43,856 nt of DNA from Eshraghiella sp964576255. Lineage in GTDB: Bacteria; Bacillota; Clostridia; Lachnospirales; Lachnospiraceae. Positions 15,003 to 22,374 of the stretch are shown here, one piece after another. The position numbers and the translations under genes are program-made. The notes below the pieces were generated by a model that saw only the letters and a program-made list of their open reading frames with translations, was not told the origin of the DNA and ran no database searches. The stretch's first letter is position 1. Each line of letters opens with the position of its first letter. The DNA is taken from NCBI GenBank assembly GCA_964576255.1, contig CAZNUK010000009.1:1-43856 (forward strand), in the 5' to 3' direction.

Positions 15003-17801
15003 TTAGTTTTCTTCCACATTAGAAGCTTTCTTTTTACGAATAATCAAAAATGTCACTGCTCCTGCTGCTCCAAGAACAACCACCACAATTACAACTACGA
15101 TAATAGGCTTAATGCCTTTTTTGTCCTTCCCCTTATCATCTTTTTCATCAGAAGCAGTTGTATTTTCCTCTTCGGAAACTGTGGTATTATCCTCATCAGA
15201 TTTTGTTGTCTCTTCTTTAGATTTTGTGGTTTCCTCTTCGGTAGCAGTTGTAGTCTCTTCTTCATCATTGGAAATTGTTTCTTCCTCTGTTGATGTGGTG
15301 TTTTCTTCAGTATCAGATTCTGTTGGTGCAGGGTTAGTAGGAGCAGGAGTTGTTGGTGTTGTACCTCCACCGTTATTCTCCTCCGGTAACAAATTAACCG
15401 ATTCATTTACACTTTCATTAACAAGATTGGTATTAGAAGAAACTGTAAACTTGCTTGTACCGTCGGAACGAGGCACATACTGATAATATATGTTTTTACC
15501 GATTTTTCCATCATTGTTACAGGTTCCATTATTGGTACAGCCTGTAACTGATGCCTCAGAACCCGGTGCTGCCAAATGAATATTTCCAATAATACAACCC
15601 GCTCCATACTCAGCAGTAATAGTTCCGGAATTGGTACAGTTCTTAATGGTACAACTACCACCCGGTATCATGGTAAAATTACCATTTTCATCAAAAGTAC
15701 CGGAATTAAATTCTGCCTGTCCACCAATACCTCCAACACAAGTCATCCAGGTTGAAGCCTGTATTCCCGTAATATTGCCGGAATTAGTGCAATTCTCCAC
15801 TGTGGAATCCCCGCCGCATTCGCCAAAAATTCCACCACCTGCACCAATTTCTACCGTTATGTTACCTGTGTTCTTGCATCCTGAAATATATCCTCCATTA
15901 TTAGGACTTATTCCACCGATTGCTCTTGAATAGCCTTCCATCACAGCAGTATATCTATTATAGAAATCACCGTTATTGGTACAATTTTTAATTGTAGCAA
16001 CGCCTTTAAGGGAGCCATCATCATAAATTGTATTAATATTACTAATTGCTATTCCACCACTTGCCATAAAGGTTCCCGTACTGGCATCCACATCACAATT
16101 ATTAGTACAGTTAGATATTGTTCCTCCAAAATTATTGGCAACAATTCCACCAAAGCCCAAGGTTCCCTTATCCTTCATCATAACAGAACCATTGGTTGTA
16201 CAGTTATCTATTGTAGTTCCTGTCTCCATCTCTGAAGCAATAGCATGCAACGCTATCTTGGTATAATCACTGCTATTAGTCACATTAACCTTAGCAGTAC
16301 AGTTTTTAATTGTGCCACCCCAATGAAATGTTGCAACAGAGCTCACCTGCACAAGGAAATTGGTATTGTAGCTGTATGCAAAATTGTTAACCGTAATGCT
16401 GTTATCACAGGAATCAACTGTACCATAATTGGCATATAACAAACCACCTATGCATACACCCTGCAATCCTGCAATCGAGCAATCATTCATTACATATGTT
16501 AAATCACAATCCTTAACAGTTCCTCTATTATTCTCAGCTAATGCACTTTTGTAGATATAATAAAAACTCTGATCCCCTTTCCATGCATTACTTCCGAAAT
16601 CAGCTTTTAGCTTGATATTACTTACAGTTGCACCCTCACCGATTTCTCTTATTAATCCAAAGGTAAGTCCGGAAATAGTGTATCCATTTCCATTAAGAGT
16701 TCCCTTAAAAGTCATGTCAAGAAAATAATCATCCTGCTTAGTGGATTTAACATTGCTAAAATCAAGATTCGCTGTAAGAGTATAGCTTCCGGAAGGATTT
16801 AATGCAATTTTCTTAAAATCTTCTACGGATGCAATATTTCCTGACACCGGAAAAGCGTAATCTGTAGCCGGTGCATCCGGAATAGCATACAAATATTTTG
16901 TTCCGGAGTTATTTGGCCTATTTTTGTGGTGGTTTTCTTCAAAGATTTGTCCTTTGGCAAAATAACCAAAGCTATTATTCTCATCATCCCACGTAGCATC
17001 CATATAATAATAGTTTCCATCACCAAACTGTGCCATGTTCCAGGCATGTGCTTCTGCATTACTTTCTCCAGTAACAAAATAACTGTCAACTCCTGCCATG
17101 TTAAGCACCAGCTGAAGGGTGCTTGCATAACATTCGCATACACCCTTATTAATAGTAGTATTAAAATACCCCATTATATTATGTGACCATGGTGTATCAA
17201 CCGGTGTTACACCGTCACTTTCATAAGCATAGCTAATTCTTGACATGATTTTTTCATATGCAGCAAGTATTTTGGCATCATTGCCAGTTTTGCCATCTAA
17301 AAGCTGTCCAAATTCATTAAGACCATTAATTATATATGTTTTACACTGATTTCTCACAGAAGCCTGCCTATAATCTGCATCTGTAAGAAACATTACCTCC
17401 GAACCACTAAGACTTACTGTGTTACTTGCAAAATAGAAAATCGGATTGTCATTCTGGAATGAATAATATGTCTCAACCACTTCATTAGGAGACAATCCAT
17501 ATTCAGAGATATCTATTGCTTTAATAACATAAGCACCATCCCACTCCCATGTTAAATCAGACTGGTTATTCCAAAATGCAACTGCCTCATTATAAAGCTG
17601 TTCATACAAATAAATTCTGTGAGTTGAATTACTAAGGCTTGCTAATCCCTCCTTGCCATGCGTGGAGCCATATACAGAAAAGTCCGTTATCTGAGATATC
17701 GCCGTATAGGCACTAACTGTCTTCTCCGCACTTTGAGTTACTCCAAGAAAAACCGCTACACTTAATACCAAACCAAATAGAAAAGCTAATTTTTTCTTCA
17801 T
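15003..17801 (-). CDS. Cell-surface protein with transglutaminase-like domain and GLUG-type repeats
   Basis: 932 aa. A signal peptide (residues 1-32) is followed by a transglutaminase/protease-like domain with the full triad: Cys222 (GVCECYA), His252 (EAHAWN) and Asp268 (MDATWDD). From about 300 to 790 many short repeats of the type NCTNSGNIT, TNNGDF and SGCKNTGN form a GLUG-like beta-helix. Then come an Asn/Pro/Thr and Glu/Thr-rich stalk, a transmembrane helix near 897-918 and the tail RKKKASNVEEN. It is probably held in the membrane and reaches through the wall. Catalytic activity (crosslinking or proteolysis) is inferred only from the triad. A TTGCTT-N17-TATAAT promoter precedes it. The neighbouring lipoprotein has the same catalytic domain. 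Confidence 0.85.
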   Translation of the reverse strand: MKKKLAFLFGLVLSVAVFLGVTQSAEKTVSAYTAISQITDFSVYGSTHGKEGLASLSNSTHRIYLYEQLYNEAVAFWNNQSDLTWEWDGAYVIKAIDISEYGLSPNEVVETYYSFQNDNPIFYFASNTVSLSGSEVMFLTDADYRQASVRNQCKTYIINGLNEFGQLLDGKTGNDAKILAAYEKIMSRISYAYESDGVTPVDTPWSHNIMGYFNTTINKGVCECYASTLQLVLNMAGVDSYFVTGESNAEAHAWNMAQFGDGNYYYMDATWDDENNSFGYFAKGQIFEENHHKNRPNNSGTKYLYAIPDAPATDYAFPVSGNIASVEDFKKIALNPSGSYTLTANLDFSNVKSTKQDDYFLDMTFKGTLNGNGYTISGLTFGLIREIGEGATVSNIKLKADFGSNAWKGDQSFYYIYKSALAENNRGTVKDCDLTYVMNDCSIAGLQGVCIGGLLYANYGTVDSCDNSITVNNFAYSYNTNFLVQVSSVATFHWGGTIKNCTAKVNVTNSSDYTKIALHAIASEMETGTTIDNCTTNGSVMMKDKGTLGFGGIVANNFGGTISNCTNNCDVDASTGTFMASGGIAISNINTIYDDGSLKGVATIKNCTNNGDFYNRYTAVMEGYSRAIGGISPNNGGYISGCKNTGNITVEIGAGGGIFGECGGDSTVENCTNSGNITGIQASTWMTCVGGIGGQAEFNSGTFDENGNFTMIPGGSCTIKNCTNSGTITAEYGAGCIIGNIHLAAPGSEASVTGCTNNGTCNNDGKIGKNIYYQYVPRSDGTSKFTVSSNTNLVNESVNESVNLLPEENNGGGTTPTTPAPTNPAPTESDTEENTTSTEEETISNDEEETTTATEEETTKSKEETTKSDEDNTTVSEEENTTASDEKDDKGKDKKGIKPIIVVVIVVVVLGAAGAVTFLIIRKKKASNVEEN

Positions 17802-17837
17802 CCGTGTACCACCTTTCGTGTAAAATCACTTTTTTCT

Positions 17838-17866
17838 ATTATAACACTATAGTATTGTAAAAGCAA
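17838..17866 (-). promoter_or_regulatory. Promoter of the large surface-protein gene
   Basis: -35 TTGCTT (17861-17866), 17-base spacer, -10 TATAAT (17838-17843). The -35 box lies inside the terminator stem of the upstream gene. Confidence 0.6.
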
Positions 17867-17888
17867 CTTCCGTTAATTGCAGTTGCTT
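17861..17888 (-). terminator. Terminator of the LRR lipoprotein gene
   Basis: 8-bp stem AAGCAACT/AGTTGCTT around a 12-base loop, then TTTT on the minus strand; 5 bp after the stop codon. Confidence 0.7.
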
Positions 17889-17892
17889 ATTT

Positions 17893-19005
17893 TTAGTATC
17901 TTCTCTCATCAAATGTATGGTCCGGAACAGTCTGCATATATTCTCCACTTTGGTTAAAATATATCCACTCCTCCTGGTCCTCATCCCACAAGGTGTCACA
18001 ATGATATTTTTCTCCATCAATTACGACTATGTTCCATGCATGGGTGTCGCTTTCACAGGTGTATGCTTCTAAATCCGCATGTCTTGTCAATATGCAAAAA
18101 AGTTCTGCATAGTCTCCGCACACACCAACCCCTTCAGCTAAAGCATAATACGCAAAAGCACTGCTATCCCTATATACCAACTCATATTCCATATTATCTA
18201 TAACATATTGATATATGTATTTTTCCAGTTCAAGCTCTGACAAATCCTTAGGAAATGTGGCTACAACAGCCTTGGCAAGATTTTCGGTTTCAAGGTATGT
18301 CTCAAATTGTCCTTGCGAGCCACTATCAATTGCTGCAATCAAGCTCTCATTATCTGCAATTGTATTGAAGTCAAGAATACAATTACTGTCTATTGAAAGA
18401 CTTTCCAATGAAGTGTTGTCTTTCAGTGGCTCGATGCTGAAAATTCTATTGTATGCAACATTGACATATTTAAGTGTTTCTATATCCTGCAAAGGAGTTA
18501 TATCTTCAATAAGATTTCCTGCAAGATACAAATCCGTCAAATTCTTACAATTAGACAAATCCGGAATTTCTCTAACAAGACATCCATAAATATCTATCAT
18601 TGTAAGGTTCGGAAGCTCCCCAAGCTCGGATATATCCGAAATACTTCCTCCACTTATGTTTATGCTTGTAAGATTAGTAAGTCTTGATATGCCATCAATA
18701 GACTTAATATCTTCATTAAATATTCCAAGACTTGTAATGCTTTCATAATCTTCATCTGTAAGCTCAACATCATCGGAATATCCAAGTTCTTCTCTTATGG
18801 CTTTTTCCAAAATCGGGTCAAGCTCCTTATCAATCTGAACTGATTCATCAGTTGAAGCGGACGTCTCATCATCAATTTGTTCATTGGAAGCCTCAGTGGT
18901 CTCATTATCCGGTTGTTCTTTTGTGGAAGTGCCGGCATTGAGGCAAGCACATAGGCAAATACAACTAAGCCCTGCCAATATAATTAGATTATTTTTTATT
19001 TTCAT
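17893..19005 (-). CDS. Lipoprotein with leucine-rich repeats and transglutaminase-like domain
   Basis: 370 aa from ATG 19005 (GGGAG upstream). The leader ends in the lipobox LCAC, so the protein is lipid-anchored outside the membrane. An acidic Thr/Glu linker is followed by about five to six internalin-like leucine-rich repeats (such as LTNLTSINISGGSISDI and CKNLTDLYLAGNLIEDI). The C-terminal domain has the transglutaminase-like triad Cys296 (GVCGDYA), His322 (THAWN) and Asp337 (CDTLWDE). The repeats probably bind a surface partner and the C-terminal domain acts on it; the substrate is unknown. It may once have been the gene directly behind glpK, before the insertion at 19014-19226. Confidence 0.87.
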   Translation of the reverse strand: MKIKNNLIILAGLSCICLCACLNAGTSTKEQPDNETTEASNEQIDDETSASTDESVQIDKELDPILEKAIREELGYSDDVELTDEDYESITSLGIFNEDIKSIDGISRLTNLTSINISGGSISDISELGELPNLTMIDIYGCLVREIPDLSNCKNLTDLYLAGNLIEDITPLQDIETLKYVNVAYNRIFSIEPLKDNTSLESLSIDSNCILDFNTIADNESLIAAIDSGSQGQFETYLETENLAKAVVATFPKDLSELELEKYIYQYVIDNMEYELVYRDSSAFAYYALAEGVGVCGDYAELFCILTRHADLEAYTCESDTHAWNIVVIDGEKYHCDTLWDEDQEEWIYFNQSGEYMQTVPDHTFDERRY

Positions 19006-19013
19006 TATTCGTT

Positions 19014-19226
19014 CTCCCACTGCGTGGGTCCCTCCTTATTGCATTTTTTAGACGGGATGTCCGCGTATTTCATCTCGCTTCTATTGATTGCACGCATTAA
19101 AATCGCTTCGCGATAGCGTGCAAGCAGGTCGTAGATTTACTTTGTAAATCTACGACAAATTCGCTCGGGACGCGGACAGAGCAATAAGGTATCCTCCCAC
19201 TGCGTGGGTCCCTCCTTATTGCATTT
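19014..19226. repeat. Cloverleaf-like palindromic element flanked by 33-bp direct repeats
   Basis: A 33-bp sequence (CTCCCACTGCGTGGG followed by TCCCTCCTTATTGCATTT) occurs at 19014-19046 and again at 19194-19226, 180 bp apart. Between them lie nested inverted repeats: CCTTATTGC/GCAATAAGG (19034-19042, 19181-19189), TGTCCGCGT/ACGCGGACA (19058-19066, 19170-19178), a hairpin TTGCACGC/GCGTGCAA with an inner ATCGC-TTC-GCGAT (19088-19123) and a perfect 13-bp hairpin GTCGTAGATTTAC/GTAAATCTACGAC (19128-19156). The right copy contains the last codons and stop of glpK. The whole is more GC-rich than its surroundings and looks like a small non-autonomous mobile or REP-like element. Confidence 0.8.
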
Positions 19227-20706
19227 CCCAACCCTGACACATTGCTACCGCTTTGTGCCACTTGGCAATGTATCTGTCCTTAGTTGCTTCCTCCATGAAT
19301 GGCACGTATTCCATTGCCATATCCCAGCATTTTTTGATTTCTTCAAGAGAATTCCATACCCCCACGTACAGACCAGCAAGATATGCCGCACCTAACGCGG
19401 TAGTCTCCATTACTTTGGCTCTCTGAACTTTTGCACCTATAACATCTGACTGGAATTGCATCAGAAAATTATTTTTGGAGGCACCGCCGTCAACTTTGAG
19501 TGTATTAATTTCAAGACCGGTATCCTGCTTCATTGCTTCAATAACATCCATGGTCTGATATGCAATGGCTTCAAGAGAAGCTCTTATTATATGGTTTCTG
19601 TTAGCACCCCTTGTCAGTCCAAAAATAGTACCTCTGGCATACATATCCCAATAAGGCGCTCCAAGTCCGGTAAAAGCAGGAACTATATATACTCCATTGT
19701 TGTCCTCTGTTTTGTTAGCAAAATATTCCGTGTCCATGGACTCATCAATTAATTTTAACTCATCTCTTAACCACTGAACCAATGCGCCTCCCACAAAAAC
19801 CGAGCCTTCCAGTGCATACTGAACCTTCTTGTCCACTCCTGCGGCAATGGTGGTAATAAGACCATTTTGTGAGGTTATGTATTTGTTACCTGTATTCATA
19901 AGAAGGAAACAGCCTGTACCATATGTATTTTTCACATCGCCCTCGGCAAAACATGCCTGTCCAAATAACGACGCCTGCTGGTCACCTGCCACTCCGCAGA
20001 TTGGAATCTCCCTGCCAAATATGGACACCACTCCATAATCATCGGAGGAACATTTTACCTCGGGAAGCATGGACATAGGAATTTCAAAATAATCACACAG
20101 TTTCTTGTCCCAGCTTAGTTCCTTAATATTATAAAGCATGGTTCTTGACGCATTAGTGTAATCTGTTGCAAATACTTTTCCCTCTGTCAATTTCCAGATT
20201 AACCATGTGTCCACAGTACCAAATAGCAGCTCACCTCTGTCCGCAAGTTCTCTTGCGCCTTCTACATTATCCAATATCCATTTGATTTTGGTAGCCGAAA
20301 AATAAGCGTCGGGAACCAATCCGGTGGTATCCTTAATATAATCCGTCAGTCCGTCCTCACGTACCTTCTCAACGATGTCGGCAGTTCTTCTGCACTGCCA
20401 CACGATGGCATTGTATATTGGCTTGCCTGTATTTCTATCCCACACAATTGTGGTCTCTCGCTGATTAGTTATTCCAATTGCAGCAATTTGCTGTGGGTTA
20501 ATTCCACTTTTGGCAACTACCTCCACAAGCACCGAATACTGTGAAGCATATATTTCCATCGGGTCGTGTTCAACCCATCCCGGCATAGGATATATCTGCT
20601 TAAATTCTTTCTGTACTTCTTCCACTATATTTGAATTGTTGTCAAAAATTACTGCTCGTGATGATGTGGTTCCCTGGTCAAGGGAAATTATGTATTGTTT
20701 CTCCAT
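19216..20706 (-). CDS. glpK: Glycerol kinase
   Basis: 496 aa, full length. It phosphorylates glycerol to glycerol 3-phosphate in the cytoplasm. Clear FGGY features: N-terminal phosphate loop LDQGTTSSRAV, NQRETTIVWD, the substrate block IVWQCRRTAD, GVAGDQQASLFGQ, NTYGTGCFLLMNTG, and the C-terminal KVDGGASKNNFLMQF. In many Gram-positive enzymes a histidine in a YHFYG loop is phosphorylated by HPr to activate the enzyme; here that loop reads VSIFG, so this control seems absent. No glycerol facilitator gene is adjacent. Its last codons belong to the repeated sequence at 19194-19226. Confidence 0.97.
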   Translation of the reverse strand: MEKQYIISLDQGTTSSRAVIFDNNSNIVEEVQKEFKQIYPMPGWVEHDPMEIYASQYSVLVEVVAKSGINPQQIAAIGITNQRETTIVWDRNTGKPIYNAIVWQCRRTADIVEKVREDGLTDYIKDTTGLVPDAYFSATKIKWILDNVEGARELADRGELLFGTVDTWLIWKLTEGKVFATDYTNASRTMLYNIKELSWDKKLCDYFEIPMSMLPEVKCSSDDYGVVSIFGREIPICGVAGDQQASLFGQACFAEGDVKNTYGTGCFLLMNTGNKYITSQNGLITTIAAGVDKKVQYALEGSVFVGGALVQWLRDELKLIDESMDTEYFANKTEDNNGVYIVPAFTGLGAPYWDMYARGTIFGLTRGANRNHIIRASLEAIAYQTMDVIEAMKQDTGLEINTLKVDGGASKNNFLMQFQSDVIGAKVQRAKVMETTALGAAYLAGLYVGVWNSLEEIKKCWDMAMEYVPFMEEATKDRYIAKWHKAVAMCQGWEMQ

Positions 20707-20844
20707 CGTTATATACCAATCTTTCTAAAATAATTAAATAAATTAAATTTTGTTGCTAAAACATCTTGTCATATACTTATTCACCGTGTTATGATTATAA
20801 ACGGACATCTTGCAAAATAATAGTATCCAAAGGAGCATATTATA

Positions 20845-21606
20845 ATGCTAAAGTATGAAGTAATTGATAACCAAAAAGATGAATGGGTAGTTTTTGTTCA
20901 TGGAATTGGTGGAAGCACCAAAACCTGGAACAGACAGCTTGAAGACTTTTCACAGCGCTTCAATTTATTATTACTGGATTTACCGGGTCATGGGCTTAAC
21001 GCTGATAAAGTTATATCCAAAGTAGATTCATATAAATTACATCAGGGTATCAAAGAAACCTTAGATTACCTTAACATATCCAATGCACATTTTGTAGGTC
21101 TGTCCCTTGGAACAATTGTTATTGCTAATTTTGCCGCTCACCATCCTGATTATGTTAATTCTATTATTTTGGGTGGGGCATCACTTAAAGTAAGCGGAAT
21201 ATATAAGCTTGCTGTTATTATGGCGAACAAAATCAAGCGTTTTGTTCCATATAAGTTTTTGTATTCATTTTTTGCATGGTTTATGATGCCCAAAAAGACG
21301 CACAAGAAATCACGCTCTATCTTCTTAAGAGAGGTTGTAAAGCTCAATAAGAAGACAATGTATGCATGGATTGAATATATTCAGTTTATGCGCAAGCCTG
21401 AACTTGTATTAAGCAAATTGGACGAGCTTAAGAAAAAAATTCTTATTATTTCCGGTGATGAAGACCATTGCTTTATCGGAAATATTAAAACAATAGTCAA
21501 CAAAAAGAACACTATGCAGCTTAATATTATAGAAAAATGTGGCCACATCTGCTCAATCGAAAAATGGGGCGACTTTAATCATCTGGCATTAAGATTTTTA
21601 TCTTAA
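20845..21606 (+). CDS. Alpha/beta hydrolase
   Basis: 253 aa. The oxyanion segment FVHGIGGSTKTW, the nucleophile elbow GLSLG with Ser87, the acid in SGDEDH and the histidine in EKCGHICSIEKW make a complete catalytic triad. A lid-like insertion rich in Lys and aromatics lies around residues 125-165. The fold is that of small cytoplasmic esterases/lipases; the substrate is unknown. AAAGGAG precedes the ATG. It is divergent from glpK, and its last 9 bp overlap the end of the convergent response-regulator gene. Confidence 0.87.
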   Translation: MLKYEVIDNQKDEWVVFVHGIGGSTKTWNRQLEDFSQRFNLLLLDLPGHGLNADKVISKVDSYKLHQGIKETLDYLNISNAHFVGLSLGTIVIANFAAHHPDYVNSIILGGASLKVSGIYKLAVIMANKIKRFVPYKFLYSFFAWFMMPKKTHKKSRSIFLREVVKLNKKTMYAWIEYIQFMRKPELVLSKLDELKKKILIISGDEDHCFIGNIKTIVNKKNTMQLNIIEKCGHICSIEKWGDFNHLALRFLS

Positions 21607-22356
21607 TGCCATTTCAATTGTTTCAAATAGTTTTTCTTTGTCCGGTGGTTTTAGAATATATCCCATAGGATTTAACTGCAAAACATCCGCTATGTGCTGC
21701 TTATCAGCCACACCTGTTAAAAATATCACCGGAACATCCTTCATATTTTCATCTGCGCGAATTTTCTCCAATGTTTCCTTGCCATTCCATCCCGGCATCT
21801 CATAATCCAATAGCACCAAATCTGGCAGATTTTTCTCCATGCGCTTAAGTGCCATCTCTCCCGATGTTGCAACAGATACCGAATACTTACTATCCAGAAG
21901 AGCTTTTACGCTACGCAATGTAATAGCACCATCATCCACTACCAATATATTTTTGCGTTGCACATCAGTCTTCTCCTCTTCCGAATCAGAGCCGTCATAG
22001 TTTTTCAATATCGTGGCACATTTTGCCACCACATTAGTAGTTAATACAGGACGATATATACAATACACATTATCACTTTTGCAAAATTCTTCATATTCAT
22101 TACAAAGTTCCTTCTCACCCAAAAGAATTACCGGAATATGTATGTACATGGTTGTTAGGATTTCAAAGTCTTTTGTTGCCATTTCATCAGCTTCTGACAA
22201 ATTAACTAATATCAGCTTGGGCTTAACAAGTCTTATCATGTTCTGCATTGTCTTGGACATTTCGGTACATATCTGTACCTGATAATCGCGACACATACTT
22301 TTGTACAATATTTCTGTTGTCTGATCCAGTTTTCCTAATAATAAAACCTTTTGCAT
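21598..22356 (-). CDS. Response regulator with pseudo-receiver and receiver
   Basis: 252 aa with no DNA-binding output domain. Residues 1-120 look like a degenerate receiver, with Asn instead of the phosphoacceptor Asp (LILVNLSEAD). Residues 130-252 are a canonical receiver: VVDDGA, phosphoacceptor Asp in VLLDYEMPG, Thr in FLTGVAD, Lys in LKPPDK. It lies 18 bp after the hybrid kinase gene and is probably the final acceptor of its phosphorelay, acting by protein contact. Confidence 0.88.
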   Translation of the reverse strand: MQKVLLLGKLDQTTEILYKSMCRDYQVQICTEMSKTMQNMIRLVKPKLILVNLSEADEMATKDFEILTTMYIHIPVILLGEKELCNEYEEFCKSDNVYCIYRPVLTTNVVAKCATILKNYDGSDSEEEKTDVQRKNILVVDDGAITLRSVKALLDSKYSVSVATSGEMALKRMEKNLPDLVLLDYEMPGWNGKETLEKIRADENMKDVPVIFLTGVADKQHIADVLQLNPMGYILKPPDKEKLFETIEMALR

Positions 22357-22374
22357 TGGTACCTCCTATATGAA

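Noticed and set aside
19047..19190. tRNA or known small RNA in the cloverleaf-like element
   Set aside because: The arms do not have tRNA arm lengths or conserved T-loop/D-loop bases, and no CCA end or anticodon loop fits.
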